A stretch of DNA of 64,000 nucleotides, from the NCBI GenBank assembly GCA_956465555.1, contig OY101127.1, positions 992,001-1,056,000 of the forward strand. Direction: 5' to 3'. The DNA comes from Nitzschia sp. pyKryTriq1 (Eukaryota > Bacillariophyta > Bacillariophyceae > Bacillariales > Bacillariaceae). Both the position numbers and the translations under genes were made by a program. Positions 21,682 to 34,100 of this stretch are shown one piece after another. The notes beneath the pieces are model-generated. The model was not told where the DNA came from. It saw nothing but the letters and a program-made list of their open reading frames with translations, and did no database searches. The first letter of the stretch is position 1. Each line of letters starts with the position of its first letter.

Positions 21682-24168
21682 CTAATCTTCTTCTTGGACA
21701 CTAACTTGGAACAACTCGATGCATTGACCATCAAACATGGGTAGATTTTGGTTGCGCAAAAAGATGACACCCCACATGAATGCCGTGAACCACAAGGCCG
21801 TGTATTGATTCGGCTGGTATTTTCGAATGACAATCGCATGCGGAACCGGCAACAATCCTACCATGGTGATTTCATGAAGAATATCCAAGATCTCCGCTTC
21901 ATCAACAACGCCATTCTTGCTAGCCACAATTTCATCCACCACAGGAACCAAGTGCTGCAATAAGCGTGTGACTGTCTCGAGAGGAAGACTTTCCTTGAGC
22001 TCCGCCAACCACTGTTCCGTCGGTTGGAACTTGGCGCCTTGTAGCTCGCTTTCATCAAGTCCAGAGTTGGGGATTCCCTTGGGGTCCATGCTCTCCAAAG
22101 CTCGGGCACGATCGGCGTCGAATTGCACCGAGGTTTGGTCTCCGTAGACCTTGTGGCATTGTTCTTGTGCCCGTTTTAGCGTAAGCGAGGCCAAACGTCC
22201 AAACGAGTCTTTTCGTCGAATAATGGCGTATACCAAATGCGTGTTGCCGTGGTACTGGTATTGGATAACATTGTTGAAGACCTCCAACAAGAGAGCCAAA
22301 TGACGGTGCGCGTTCTCTCCCGAGTACAAAAATTTGGGAGATGAGAAGAGTTCAAAGAGGTTGACCAATTTGACTGCGGCTACCAAACTCATTGATCGCC
22401 AGTAGGGAGAGATATTGCAAATGATGGTCAAAAAGCAAGAATACAAGGGCACCAATTTGTAGGCACCATTGACAACCAACTTGTGAAGTGTGATGGCCAA
22501 GAGATCGTTGTGACCACCAGAGAAGAGAGGAAGGTCAGTTGGAAGCTTCTTAGTGAAGGGCTTGTTCAGGGCAACACCAAACGATCGTTCTCCCGAAAGC
22601 TTGAGAAGGCAGAATGTACAAATATGGACGAGGCCGATTTGAGCTGGGTCTCGGCGAGACTTGTACATGAGGTAGCAAATGGGAACCAACAATTCGTTGA
22701 TGTTGCACTTGGTAAGTACGTGGTTCATGAATAGTGGGTTCTCCTCCAGGAACTTCCACAGGAGAACAAGAAGTTCTTGGAAGCACTCCAACTTTGGTGA
22801 AGAGTTGGGCAAGTAGCCACCTTGGCCTTCATAAACATTCTTGAGCAATCTGGCGAATCCATCAAAGACAAAGTCAAGCTCGGCAGCACTGTCCATACGT
22901 GCCATGAGGGTGCGGAAGATATTGAATCCACCCTTACTGGCGGTTTCGAATTCGACCAAAGGCTCACCGTTCGGGTCTTGGACGGGCTCTGGGTTTCCAG
23001 GAAGACCACAATCCAAAAGGACGCACAAAAGCTGAGCGGAAAGCTCAACCAATTTAACGTGAGAATCCGAGAAACCAGAAGAATAGACTCCGTGGGAAGG
23101 ATCAAATGTCAGGATGGTATTCATCAAACTGTAGAAAAGGCAGACCGAGTTCGGTGCATCAGCGGCGGTCGCCACAGCCAACCATCGGGACGCCAATGGG
23201 TTGTACTCGTCGGCAGGACTGAAGAGAGGATCGCAACAGCTAGCCAACATCAATCGCAAGACTTCAATACGATTCTTATCATACTTGCGGGTTGCCGCAT
23301 CGTGACCCATCTGGGCGGCTTGGACACCAGCACCTGGAGCCCATAGGATAGAAGTGGGCCGAGGCACCAAGGTGACTCCATTTTCGACCGTCTTGGTATT
23401 CAATCCAGCTTCGGCTCGGAGCTCCTTGTCTTCCTTGGTATCACTTCGGCGGAAAAACGAGCTACCGCCATCTTTTTTGTCCTCGTAAAAGTCGCAAGTG
23501 AATTGTGGCAAGAAAAGCATATGCATTGCAGCATGGACGACCAACAATGCGAGTGGCTCTTGATCATCATCCGCACGACCTACGCTACCCCCTGGACCCG
23601 AGGCGCTTTCGGCGCCCGAAGCTCCTCCTACCATGAGTCCAATCTTTTCATCACCAGGGGCTGCCGCGTTGGTTCCCCAGCAAAGCTGCTCCACATTCTC
23701 ATCGGCATCTCCCAAGTCGCCTGTTGTTGTACAAGAGTTTTTGTAGTGCAAAGAATTTCAGGTCAGACAAAAGAAATGGAAAATGTGAGAACAAAACATC
23801 AATCCAGGATAGACAACTTTGGTCCCCAAACTCGCCACTATCGACGCACCTTTTTCCAGAAGGAAGGGTAGAATTCTCGTCAAGACACGGACACAGTTCA
23901 AGGCTTGATCGAAATAAATGTTGTAGGGCGTCTCAACAATTTGACATAGCTGGGCTGTGGCTTGCGTGAAGAGCGTTGCCAAGTTTTCAAATCGCTCATC
24001 TCGGAGACGCCGAGCCGCATGTGGAGGAATCAATTCAAAGACTTCTTCTGGACTGGAAGGAATTTTCCACAATTCATCCCAAAAGTCGGCATCATCGGCG
24101 CTGACATCGACTTCGATGAGAGCCGAGACGGACTCCCGAAACTTTTCACGCGAGGCCGAGGCTCCCAT
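21682..24168 (-). CDS. HID1: HID1 family protein
   Basis: Two exons on the reverse strand, 24168-23850 and 23720-21682, give 785 residues, close to human HID1 (788). The 129-bp intron starts GTGCGT and ends CAG; the join reads FLLEKG|DLGDADENVEQL. The N-terminus MGASASREKFRESV has the glycine-2 context for myristoylation seen in HID1. WDELW, ELIPPHAARRLRDERFENLATL, NCVRVLTRILPFLLE and later VHAAMHMLFLPQFTC, YLMYKSRRDPAQIGLVHICT and FCLLKLSGERSFGVAL follow the conserved HID1 order. HID1 is a peripheral Golgi/trans-Golgi protein needed for dense-core vesicle formation and trafficking in animals. A cytosolic-face Golgi role is therefore inferred here. Confidence 0.92.
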
Positions 24169-24879
24169 GGTTGCTTTTGTTGTTGATGTTGTTGCTTGTC
24201 CAAGACTCTAGCTAGCGCCTATCCACGAGAAAGAAGGAATACCACTGCCGATGAATGAATCCAAGGTGTGTAGGCTTCTGTAGATGAAAGCTGTAATGCA
24301 ACTTTAGGCAAGTGTGAGTGCTGTTCAGCTTCAGAGACGATGGGATGGTTTCTTCGATTGCAGTCTCGTTTCATGATGTTGTTGTTGTTGGCGTTGTCTT
24401 TGTTTTACACCCACACTGGCCTCGCCAAACCGCGCTATGCTGGGATCGCCGCCTATCCAGGTTATGTATTATTACATACTTGTATATTTTTATTCATTTT
24501 CTGTAGGTGATTGTGCGGTACTGCTTGTACGTTCCCACATGTAAACGCATACCGCGACATGGGTTGATCATTAATTTTTATTTAGACTTGTATAAATATT
24601 TAATATCGATCGCCGCCGGGCGGACTTGACTAGAGAAAATACTGCGCGGACTGGGCCTGTCGGTCGGTGCCATCAAAATAATCGAAACAAGACGAAAGAT
24701 CCTTTCTTTCCGAGGGAAAAAGTGAAAAGGGTACTACGATCTACTACCAAATCATCATGGAATGTTCTTACAGGAATATCTATGCATTGCTTGGATTTGA
24801 AAATGAGTCCAGAAAACTATAGTACAGGAAATATGTAAGGGTTTTGAAAAATCGGACACTGACTGCTGCCATTATTGAG
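24169..24879. other. Intergenic, no supported gene
   Basis: 5' flank of HID1 and 3' flank of the ankyrin gene. The part 24480-24610 is AT-rich; nothing coding is recognised. Confidence 0.55.
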
Positions 24880-26919
24880 TTACATCCAAACGAGCTCCAG
24901 CAGCCCTAGGACGGAGCTTCCGGCGGGATATGCATGTTTGGCGAGCTGTAAGGGGGTCTTTCCTTCTCGATCCGGACACAACACCGAGGCTGGATCGTGT
25001 CGAATCAACAATTCCACCACCCCATAATTCGCTTGCGACAATATTGCGTAGTGAATGGGCAATCGTCCACGGGCATCCAACGCTTTGGTAGTGGCCGGTC
25101 GGGCCTGCAACAAGACGCGGAGAAGGAGGGGAGATCCATCCTGTATCATACAAGCCAAGTGGAGTGGAATAGAGCCATTATGAGGATCTGGCAACTCTAA
25201 TGCTGGGGGATAGGCACGGATCAATAGTTCCACAACCTCCATCGGCGCCGACACCAAGCATGCCACGTGCAATGCCATTCGTTTCCACACCATTGCCAGT
25301 GGTTTCTTGGCTGCTTTCGAGGAGGGTACACGCTCCATCCCATAGTACCATTCTCTTGCTTGCGTGGGTTCCGATTCGATCAAAGCCATCGCTGCATCCC
25401 AGTTTCCACTCACCAACATGCTGAAGAGCGGTGGTTGCCTTGTTCCCCCCGTTTCGTGGATACCGGAAGCAGTCGAACAGGATGGCACACCAGAGACACA
25501 CATAGCTTCAATCCGTATCTTGTCCTTACAAGCACTAGTATCCTTCGAAGGATCCCCCACACGCGATCGGCTTCAATGCAACAGGAAATTGTTAGGACTT
25601 TTGACTCTTGCGAGAAAAATGCACGTTGGAGACAGTCAGTGCACTTACTCTCGAAAGGAACTTTCTTGAAGTGCTAGCTCCAAAAATTGAACGCATTCCT
25701 CTTTATGGAAGTCTTTGGGGTTGTGTTCGATGTACTCGCTTGGAAGCAATCCGTGAGAAGAACTGCGTGCCGAGGCTGTCTCGGGTACTGCTTGGATCAA
25801 GATTTGGAGGGATTGCATCGTCCAGGACGAGGAATGCGACTGCTGGTCCTCCGTCGCCATGGATAAAAGTCCAGAGGGTGCTGGAACCAATGGTTCCGCC
25901 TTCCAACCCAAAGCCACCATATGGATCGGAAGCATACCTAGGATGGCCGACAAGGCGCCCATGGGATAGGCCTGGAGCAGCACTCGAAGTACCGAAGAGG
26001 ACGCCCGGTACAAGCAAGCAATATGAATGGGCAAGAGTGTTTTGGTTTCCGCGGCTGCGTGCAGCAGCGGCTCGCTTTGAAACTCCATCCCTTTCATATA
26101 ATCATCTTCCTCATCAGCGGTAGTAGTCGACGTGTCTTGGGTTTCCAGCGGCATTGTCATGGGCAGAATATCGCCCGAGGGTGTGAGCTGTAGGACGACA
26201 CCTTTCTTATCGAGAAAATCCCCCGTCGAGTACTCATCGTCACCATCCTGGGTACTGGTAGAATCATCATCATCCATAGTGTAAACACTTGATATATCAC
26301 CAATAGATTGTTCCAGAGAAACCAAGGACCTAGTCGACTGGTAGAAGTCTGATCTCTTCGTCTGGTGCAATTCAAAATGTCTTTTCTTCTTCTTCTTCTT
26401 GTTCACTTTGTGAGGAGTGGTAACAGTTGAATGATCCCCCTGGTAGGAAAACAAGCTATCCTCTTCGAGCCGCCCGGCGCTGCGAGTGCTCATCATCAAC
26501 TCTTTTTGATCGTCAAAAAATTTGGTCGATGAGTGAAATCGCCATTTCCGCACCAATCGACGCTTGGGTGCTCTTTGCACGGGTGTCATAGCGGTGGCAC
26601 CCACCAAAAGAACGGATACCACCTTTGGAGGTGGTTTTAACGCACAAGCCAAATGCAAGGGTAATACTTTCCATCGAATCCCATACAACTTGATAATACA
26701 AGTCTTGTGGATTTCCTTGGGAAAGAGAGTCGCTCGAATCAAAACTCGTTGCCAATCCTGAAGGAAAATCAACTGGATCAAGGTAGAAGCAGACTGCAAA
26801 TGGCTCTTTCGACGACGGGGTAGAACGATTGCACCACCCAGGCAAGAGAGTTGACGACCACGCTTATCAAAGGGTCGCAAAGGAGCAGAGTACGATTGAG
26901 CCGAGTGTGTGGCGCCCAT
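24880..26919 (-). CDS. Ankyrin-repeat protein
   Basis: Two exons on the reverse strand, 26919-25649 and 25570-24880, with a 78-bp intron (GTAAGT...GAAG), give 653 residues; the join reads SSFRD|RSRVGDPSK. Ankyrin-type helices are visible as LPLHLACALKPPPKVVSVLL near residue 90, LPIHIACLYRASSSVLRVLL near 300, MALHVACLVSAPMEVVELLI, then IPLHLACMIQDGSPLLLRVL, LPIHYAILSQANYGVVELLI and TPLQLAKHA at the end. A long acidic and Lys-rich linker separates the first from the others. This repeat spacing, with RAYPxAL after the second helix, is common in diatom ankyrin families of unknown role. Start MGATHSAQSY has a glycine at position 2. It probably acts as a protein-binding scaffold. Confidence 0.82.
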
Positions 26920-27844
26920 GTTTGGGTATCATGCAATACTCGAGAATATCTGAACCAAATTCGAGGACCGCCGCGGTGCAATTTATGAGGCGACACGACG
27001 AAAGGGCCGCGAAATGTCCCATTCCATCCCATTTCCGTAAATCAGATGGAGAGGTACTTTCCTACTCGAGAATGTGGAAGCATCCGATCCAAGATCGTTC
27101 CATGCCGTCTGTTTGAAAATTGGGAGAACCTTCCTTCTTTCTTTACCATTTCTGTTGCTGTGGTATGGTTTCCCACGTTCTTCCACACGATTTTTTAAAA
27201 CTTTTATTTCGACTCACTCCTCCTTCTTCTCACCTGCAACAACGACAAAGTCAGAGGACGATCGATGAAGCTTCGCACAACTCCATTGAATTTTGGCTAC
27301 ATAGTGTATGGCCGTTGGACCTGTCTCGGGTGAAAAAGTATCTTTCTTCGTTCTTCGCTTTTTTGGTGCGCAACTCCGCGAGGTCGCGAGCTTTGGTCTT
27401 TGCGTATTATTTAAAAAGTAAAACTATCTTCGATCGTCGTGTGTGCTCTTTCATGCGAAGCGAACCTTTTCTAAGCGTGTCTGATTGGTCCAAAATGCTG
27501 GTACTTGACACTACGACAGTACATCAGACACAGTTTAATTAACCAAAGATCTTCGGGCTCATTTATTAACCCATGACGCGCGAGCGAGCCCCGAAAATGC
27601 AGACTTCGTGGTAGCATGCCGGTCAATAGCAATACTGAAATATGTACCTGCACGGGCGAACGGAGTAGATAGGGTTCGACAGCTTCCGGCATCACAAACA
27701 CATCAAAACTGGAACGAACAAAACATCAATCCATCCAAAGCAGCATCATCATCATTTCTTCTCCGATTTTCAATTCGATTTCATAAAATAATTCTTCGCC
27801 CTTTGCCTTCCGATAAATCTCTCAATCCTAACCGGTACTGTACA
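26920..27844. other. Divergent promoter region, no gene
   Basis: Between the ankyrin and carrier genes. An open frame runs in from 27608 in phase with the carrier but has no ATG before 27845. AACCGGTACTG lies about 15 bp before the carrier start. Confidence 0.55.
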
Positions 27845-28825
27845 ATGGTTGCTTCCACCACCTCTGCCATCCACGCTTCTTCTTCTTCCACGATCACTGT
27901 TTCTTCCAAGCCGTCGACCGATGTGATCCCGCTTCCCACTCGCATGGTGCTGTCCGCTGTTGCTGGAATGGGCGCTGCGACCTTTTGCCATCCCCTCGAC
28001 GTCATCCGAGTCCAGATGCAGACCTTCTCTTACAAGAACACTGCTGAGGCTGCCGTGAGCATCTACCGGTCTGCTGGCTTCGTCAATGGTCTGTACAGCG
28101 GAATTTCCGCCGCATATCTACGACAATGGCTCTACGGAAGTTGCCGCATGGGAATTTACAGCTATTTGCTGGAAGAAGCCAAGAACAAGAACGGAGGAAG
28201 GTCCGATACGATTCCGTTCTCCACCAAGCTCGGTATGGGATGTATTAGCGGGGGTATTGGATCGTTTGTGGGTACACCCTCCGAAGTTGCTCTTGTCCGT
28301 ATGAGCGCCGACTCCAGGTTGCCACCCGCCGAACGACGAAACTACACTAGCGTCGCCAACTGCCTTGTGCGCATTTTCCGAGAAGAAGGTCCCACCAAGC
28401 TGTGGCGGGGTGCCGCTCCTACTGTCGCACGAGCGACACTCCTGTCGTCGGCTTCGTTGGGTGTGACAAGTCAAGCCAAACTATACCTTAGTGAATCTGG
28501 ATGGTTTGGCATTAATGGATCCATGATGGGAGGCATTCCTGTCATGTTCTTTGCCACCTTGATCAGTAGTTTCTGCGCCAATATTGTGGCGAACCCTTTT
28601 GATGTGATCAAGTCTCGAATGCAACAAATGCCTGTGGCGGCGGACGGAACTGCTCTCTACCGAAGCATGGGAGACTGCATCGTCAAGTCTGTTCGCGCCG
28701 AGGGTCTTATGGTATTTTACAAGGGATTCACTCCTGCCTTTGTCAAGTTGGCACCCTACTCTATTATCAGTTTGACTTTGGCAGACAAACTGACGAGAGC
28801 ATTCACTGGAAAGGATGCGCTGTGA
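27845..28825 (+). CDS. Mitochondrial carrier, 2-oxoglutarate/malate type
   Basis: A 326-residue single-exon protein starting at ATG 27845. Three mitochondrial-carrier repeats are present with signature motifs PLDVIRVQMQ, a variant second motif TPSEVALVRMSA and PFDVIKSRMQQ. GTPSEVALVRMSADSRLP and ERRNYTSVANCLVRIFREEG match the 2-oxoglutarate/malate carrier (SLC25A11) and dicarboxylate carrier group closely, including the R-M-x-x-D contact in the second repeat. It would exchange dicarboxylates across the inner mitochondrial membrane, feeding the malate shuttle. The N-terminal 30 residues are Ser/Thr-rich and may be cleaved or lie in the intermembrane space. Exact substrate within the oxoglutarate/dicarboxylate group is uncertain. 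Confidence 0.9.
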   Translation: MVASTTSAIHASSSSTITVSSKPSTDVIPLPTRMVLSAVAGMGAATFCHPLDVIRVQMQTFSYKNTAEAAVSIYRSAGFVNGLYSGISAAYLRQWLYGSCRMGIYSYLLEEAKNKNGGRSDTIPFSTKLGMGCISGGIGSFVGTPSEVALVRMSADSRLPPAERRNYTSVANCLVRIFREEGPTKLWRGAAPTVARATLLSSASLGVTSQAKLYLSESGWFGINGSMMGGIPVMFFATLISSFCANIVANPFDVIKSRMQQMPVAADGTALYRSMGDCIVKSVRAEGLMVFYKGFTPAFVKLAPYSIISLTLADKLTRAFTGKDAL

Positions 28826-29946
28826 GAGAATTCTTTACTTGTATCCTAACATTAATATTATGAATGACGACGACATTCCAATACTCTTGAATCATTTCGG
28901 CGGATTCGTCCATCAGATGGTGTTGCAGTGCGCTCCACATTACTGAGCGACCTATGAATCAGACTTCTGTAGCCTCAGGGATGAACACGACGATATGCGC
29001 ATCATCGTCGGGCTTTTGACGTCACTACAAGAATATGCCATACCGTGCACAAACAATACGACATATGTTCTTTCCTATTCGAATTTCCAGAAGGCAAACT
29101 GCGATGAATTATTGCGGTTCTCTTCTTGAACTTCTTGTTGGGATTTCTCGTGTGTATTTCTAGTTGCATCGAGCGAAGTCAACAAAGGCCCACAGCACTC
29201 GCGATGCTGGGCCAGGTCCCTGCTCTGCTGGTAGCCACAACTTTTTGGTGCGAATTTGATGGTCATCTGGACGAAACTTCTACGTTCAATCTTCAATGTT
29301 CGAGTTCGTGTCCTCGTCGTGTAGAACTCGGAATTCGTATTCTCCTACTACTAGTAGCTGAAGTATTTCTACTCTACTTTAGTGATACATCAGCATCAAA
29401 ACTGTAGAACGAGTAGGGCTAGTAGAGGCCCTTACTTTGAAGTTGGTCCGATTCCTTTTGGATGGGTGGACAACAAACAATGGGGCGACTGGAATACGAT
29501 ACCTCTTTTACGATCACAACGCATGAAATATCATAGGTCGACAAATCCGAAGGATGAAACAAGAAACAAAGTGCCGAAGTCATTTTGTTCTTCGACAATA
29601 AGTATTTCAGTGCTGGTGCGTTACTTGAAGTGGCAGGTAAATCTACCCTTCGGATTTGTCAATCAAGCATTTTTTATCGTATGTATGGTTGATTTGGTGG
29701 TCGAACATCATCTGGACAGGTCTGTGTGATGTTACAACGAATACGTTTATTATAATATGCCCCATCGATGACGATCTCCATTCGAAGGCCTTTTATTGGT
29801 TGAATGTTCGGGTTTGGTGTTTCGCAATAGACATTACCGGTACCGGTATTGTTTGTTCCGACCTCGCTTCCAGCGCCAAACAATTTCACGAATTTCCTCA
29901 AATCATCCTGTGAAATTGATTATTTCCTACAATCCCATTGCAAGCA
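28826..29946. other. Intergenic, no supported gene
   Basis: Short frames on both strands with no domain content. A tandem TACCGGTACCGGTA at 29835-29848 lies about 100 bp before the next start codon. Confidence 0.55.
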
Positions 29947-30837
29947 ATGATGCCACCATTCCAAAAGGCCACGCAGATACATTCGTCGATTGAGCTTCCA
30001 AGAAAGGAGGACCTCCAGTCCGAGAAAGGAGAACAACAACAAGAAGGAAGCACCCAACTAAGAACGACACCAGTCGTGCTGTATGATGACAAGACGAGGA
30101 CGACGGGCACACAGCACCCGAAGAAGGTTACCTTCGATAGCCGCGTTGCGGTCCGTACACATCTCCATATAGATGACATGACCGAGTCGGAACGTAAGAC
30201 AACTTGGTATCATGAAGATGATTTTGCAACAATACGTGCTCAGTGCTGCGAAATCATTCAAAGAATCATGCACGAAAACAAGATCCTGCGAAAACAAGGA
30301 ACGGACAGAGAAGAAAGCATACTTTCTTGCAACTGTCGAGGCCTCGAATATATAACCAAGGCGGGATCAAAACTTCGATTCGAACATCGACTTACGGCAT
30401 GGGATGTGGTCGATCTCGAGCAGAACCGCCAATGGAATGAAGGGACCAGCGATGAAGATAGAATAGCCGAGGCCTATCATGCCTGCGCCGATGAGTCTTC
30501 GCGAGTTGCATATCGCCTAGCACTAAGGGATCAACAATGGGTCCAAGATCACAAGTTCGATACACCTCTACTCGACAGAAGCTACTATGTTCCGGGGACC
30601 CACGACCAGCCACTAGTAGTACCAAGAACCTCGATGTGTTGCATTTCGGTTTCGAGTACTAAAAACAACACGATTGGCTTGTCACCCTGCAAGAAGGTTG
30701 AAAAGCAGCAGCAGCAGCAGCCCAGCAGCGGGGAATCTGTGCCGTCAAGAGCTGGAGTATGTTCAAGGGCAGGTGATAGTAGTACTAGTTCGTCGAGCGA
30801 TGCAGGAACTACTACTACTAGTAGAAGAACCAAATGA
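29947..30837 (+). CDS. Diatom RGLE-family hypothetical protein
   Basis: A 296-residue single-exon protein; ATG 29947 is the first in-frame methionine (MMPPFQKATQ). The core is KVTFDSRVAVRTHLHIDDMT then ERKTTWYHEDDFATIRAQC, followed by CRGLEYITKAGSKLRF and VVDLEQNRQW, and an alanine-rich ESSRVAYRLALRDQ. This order (VxF...V, W-Y-x-x-E-[DE]-F, C-x-RGLE, EQxRQ) matches a large diatom-expanded family of unknown function. The C-terminus is Ser/Thr-rich with a Gln run (CAG)n at about 30706-30720. No signal or membrane segment is seen, so it is probably cytosolic or nuclear. Two smaller proteins at 49973 and 54057 share the VTFD opening. Confidence 0.75.
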   Translation: MMPPFQKATQIHSSIELPRKEDLQSEKGEQQQEGSTQLRTTPVVLYDDKTRTTGTQHPKKVTFDSRVAVRTHLHIDDMTESERKTTWYHEDDFATIRAQCCEIIQRIMHENKILRKQGTDREESILSCNCRGLEYITKAGSKLRFEHRLTAWDVVDLEQNRQWNEGTSDEDRIAEAYHACADESSRVAYRLALRDQQWVQDHKFDTPLLDRSYYVPGTHDQPLVVPRTSMCCISVSSTKNNTIGLSPCKKVEKQQQQQPSSGESVPSRAGVCSRAGDSSTSSSSDAGTTTTSRRTK

Positions 30838-31158
30838 CAGAGGAAGAAGCCAGATAATGTTTTTGTTTCTGTTAATATAATATCAAGAACTATTCTTATG
30901 TTACGATATCTTCCTGAGTGCCTCCGTCCGTCGTCCTACAAGAGCATTAGAAGGTACGCCGTGTGGTACGCCCCCCTGCTCCCCCCCCCCCTCTTTGGTG
31001 GATCGTATAATTACCGCGCAAAATGCAAGTTGCTATTTCGCCTTGACCAAACTAAATAATGAGGCACTTATTGTGTTTTGGTGTGAATAAAATCATGGAC
31101 CCTTTTTCGTAAAGTCCTTATAGAAGTGCTACCTGGGTTGCCATGGTATGACCTCTCT
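30838..31158. other. Convergent intergenic gap
   Basis: 321 bp between convergent stops. It contains two poly-C tracts at about 30971-30991 and no gene. Confidence 0.55.
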
Positions 31159-34100
31159 CTAACGCAACGAGGCTCGCCGCGTTGGACGAGGACCCCCCTT
31201 ATTGAGCAAGAGCGAAGTTGGATTTGTTGGTTGTTCTTCCTTGATCTCCGGGGTGGGCGTGGTGGGCGGTTGATATTTCTCGATCAGACTTCTTAGAACG
31301 TCTTCGCCATTGTTGGCCCATTCACGCCGATTTTCCAGAGCATAATTCAAGTATTCATCTGAGCTTACTCCAAAGACTCCACAATCCTTGAGCTTCTTAG
31401 CTAATGGAATAATGTAATTGTCAAAAAAGCCGAGCTCGCCCTCGTACCAGAAGTCAGCTGGGTTCTTTTCCATCCGTCCAGACTGATAAGCTGTTGTCAT
31501 CTCTGCAAAGAGGCGTTCATTCCACTTTCGGTAAATGTGCCAATGCTGCATCGTGTGGGCAACATCGGAGGCTTGGATCAAGTGCTCGATGACGATGGTA
31601 GCCTTGCGATTGATGTCATCCTTGGTTGACACAGAATCGGCTGGTCGAATGCTGAAAGCAATTTCCCAGCGGTTCTTTCGTAGCGATTGCAGTTCCTTGT
31701 CAAAAATATCCGTAGCAAGAACCGTATTTGCTACCAGCTGTCGGAAGCGCTCGAGTTCGAATGGATCGGCATAGATAGTACGCCGCAAGTCGTAAAATCG
31801 TGGATCCATGAGCGTATCCCAAGCTAGCACAACTGAGTTCTGCTCAGCAACGCTCTTACTCTTGAAAAGTTTCGCAAGCTTGTGGTCCTCCTTGATGAGT
31901 TGGAAGTTAGAAACCCCAAGATGGTCAACGTCGTGGATTAAAGCTGCCAGAACTACACTGAATTGTGTCATAGGATCGGAAGTAATTCCGTATGTGTGGT
32001 CGTGGAGAGAGAAACCAAAATCCTTGGATTTGGTGGCATCTTCATTGGCGTTCCACAAATCGTCCGCGGCTGTAATCCTCGAGAGAAGCTTACTGACACT
32101 CATCATCACATGACTGACCACAGAAAGAAAAAACACCATTTGGTTAGATACTGCCTGGCCAAGATGACTTCCCACAAGTCCCCCCCCCCCCCGAACTTAC
32201 CTCGCGTGCTCAAAATTGTGAAAAGAATTATCCCGATACATGACAGCAATCATCGTCACGTACAAGCGCATTTGTTCCACGACCTCCGATGGCAATTCGA
32301 TCGAATTTGGATCCTCCTGGCTCCTGTAGATGTGATGATCGAACCCCGGCAAAGAAATGGTCTCTACAACCTCATCTAGAACCATAAACTTCTTGCGGAT
32401 CTCTCCTTCTTTTTGAGTAAGTGCCATATCAAGGTTGCGTCCAACACCCATTGCATTTCTCTTTGCTACAACTTGCTTCAAGAGCCGCGTCAAGACATCC
32501 ACATTCCACTTTACTAGGCGTTCAATCTTGGGCGGCAACTCAACATCATCCGCACACTGTGCCTTGAGATTGTTACCGCGAGTGATCTCTTGCGGGATAG
32601 GGGTGGCAGCTTGGTTGTCGTTGGGACCATCCGAGCCTTCTCCGTCGCTACCACTGAGATCGCCCACTGACAATCCGCAGCCGGATGCATCATCCTTGAG
32701 AAGCAACCAGTAGGTTTGAAGTTTTCCTTTTCCTTTGGCTTCGACCTGCTGTTCACGGCGTTTGAGCCAGTGACCCTTGGCAGAATGCTGCAACAGCTCA
32801 GCTGTCTCCATACTGACGTGGATTCTGTTTCTCTTTCCCGTACTTTCAATTCGAGCGGCTGTATTGACGGTATCTCCAAAGAGTTGGAAACGAGACTTGT
32901 CACCTCGAAGGACTCCAGCTGTAACAGGGCCGCTATGTAACTGTAATCCGAAAGAACAAGTTATGAGTGAGTACGCCTATTGAAATGCAGTGCCTTGCAG
33001 CAGGGGATTATCGAATTATCGAAGCGTATAATAACTTACTCCAACACGGACGGCGAGATCGCCTGTGTCGGGACCGAGAGTCGTTTCTAGTTGACCAACG
33101 AGATCATTGAATCTCGAAACGCACTCTCTTGAAAACCGTGCCATTGCCAGTGCATGATCTTTTCGGGGCTCTGGAATAAGAAAACGAAACTATCGCAGTG
33201 AGGGACGGTTGACTTTTTGGAAGGCTTTTTAAAATGACATTTGCAGCATCCGTACCTGGCAGACCTGTCACCGCCACATAACAATCACTACAATGCAACG
33301 GATGTGGAAGCGATATATAGGTTTAGAGAACATGGACATGTATCATTTTCGTTTGGAAAGACCTATCAATCCTTTCAGACTTACCCCACGGTTTCGACTT
33401 TGAACACGCGTCGACGTTTTGCGATCACATCGAAAGCATGGTAGACAGTTTCAAGAAGCGTGAAAACTTGTGACGGTTCTCGAACAGAGCTCCAGGCTGT
33501 AAATCCCGCGATATCAGCAAACATGACCGTTGTGTGCGGAAACTGTTGGGTAGAAAGAGAAACGTAGAGTGAGCTTCAACCACACCCGAAAGAGAAATAA
33601 TAGGAAATATCCGAAGTGTCACTTACCAGATCGGCAATGGGCTTGTCACCAAAAGGTTCGTTTGGTCCTCTTGCGCCCACCTTTGCACCTTCCCCATCTT
33701 CATTCATAAACGTCTTCAGTTGGTATTTGGCATTCTTGGTGGGGTCTGCATGACTCTTTTTTCGTTTCTTTTTGGATGATGTCTCTTTGGTGTCCTTGGT
33801 TTCCTCGGCAGGTGCTTCTTCCGCCGTATGCTGCCCAAAGAGTCGGTCTCGAATCTGTTTGGGGTACAAGATCGACAAGATTCGTTCCGATTGCGCGGCA
33901 ATCTTCAAGATTCGTCGCTGTCGACTGTGCACCGCACAATCGTAAAGACAAAAGATAATCGACATGGAGAAAAACACGAATACCACAACAATCGTCATGT
34001 TTTGGGGTTTTTGGTCCAAATGTTCCTGGGCAAACGCAGTACCTGGGTAAATGTGAATGGTCCAGGCACAGTCAGTGCCTTGACTGTTGTGTTCGGTCTC

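Noticed and set aside
22822-23346. Long plus-strand frame (174 codons) opposite HID1
   Set aside because: It lies fully antisense to well-supported HID1 exon sequence and has no domain content; a shadow frame.
27608-27844. N-terminal extension of the mitochondrial carrier
   Set aside because: The open frame has no ATG before 27845 and carriers of this type normally start close to the first helix.
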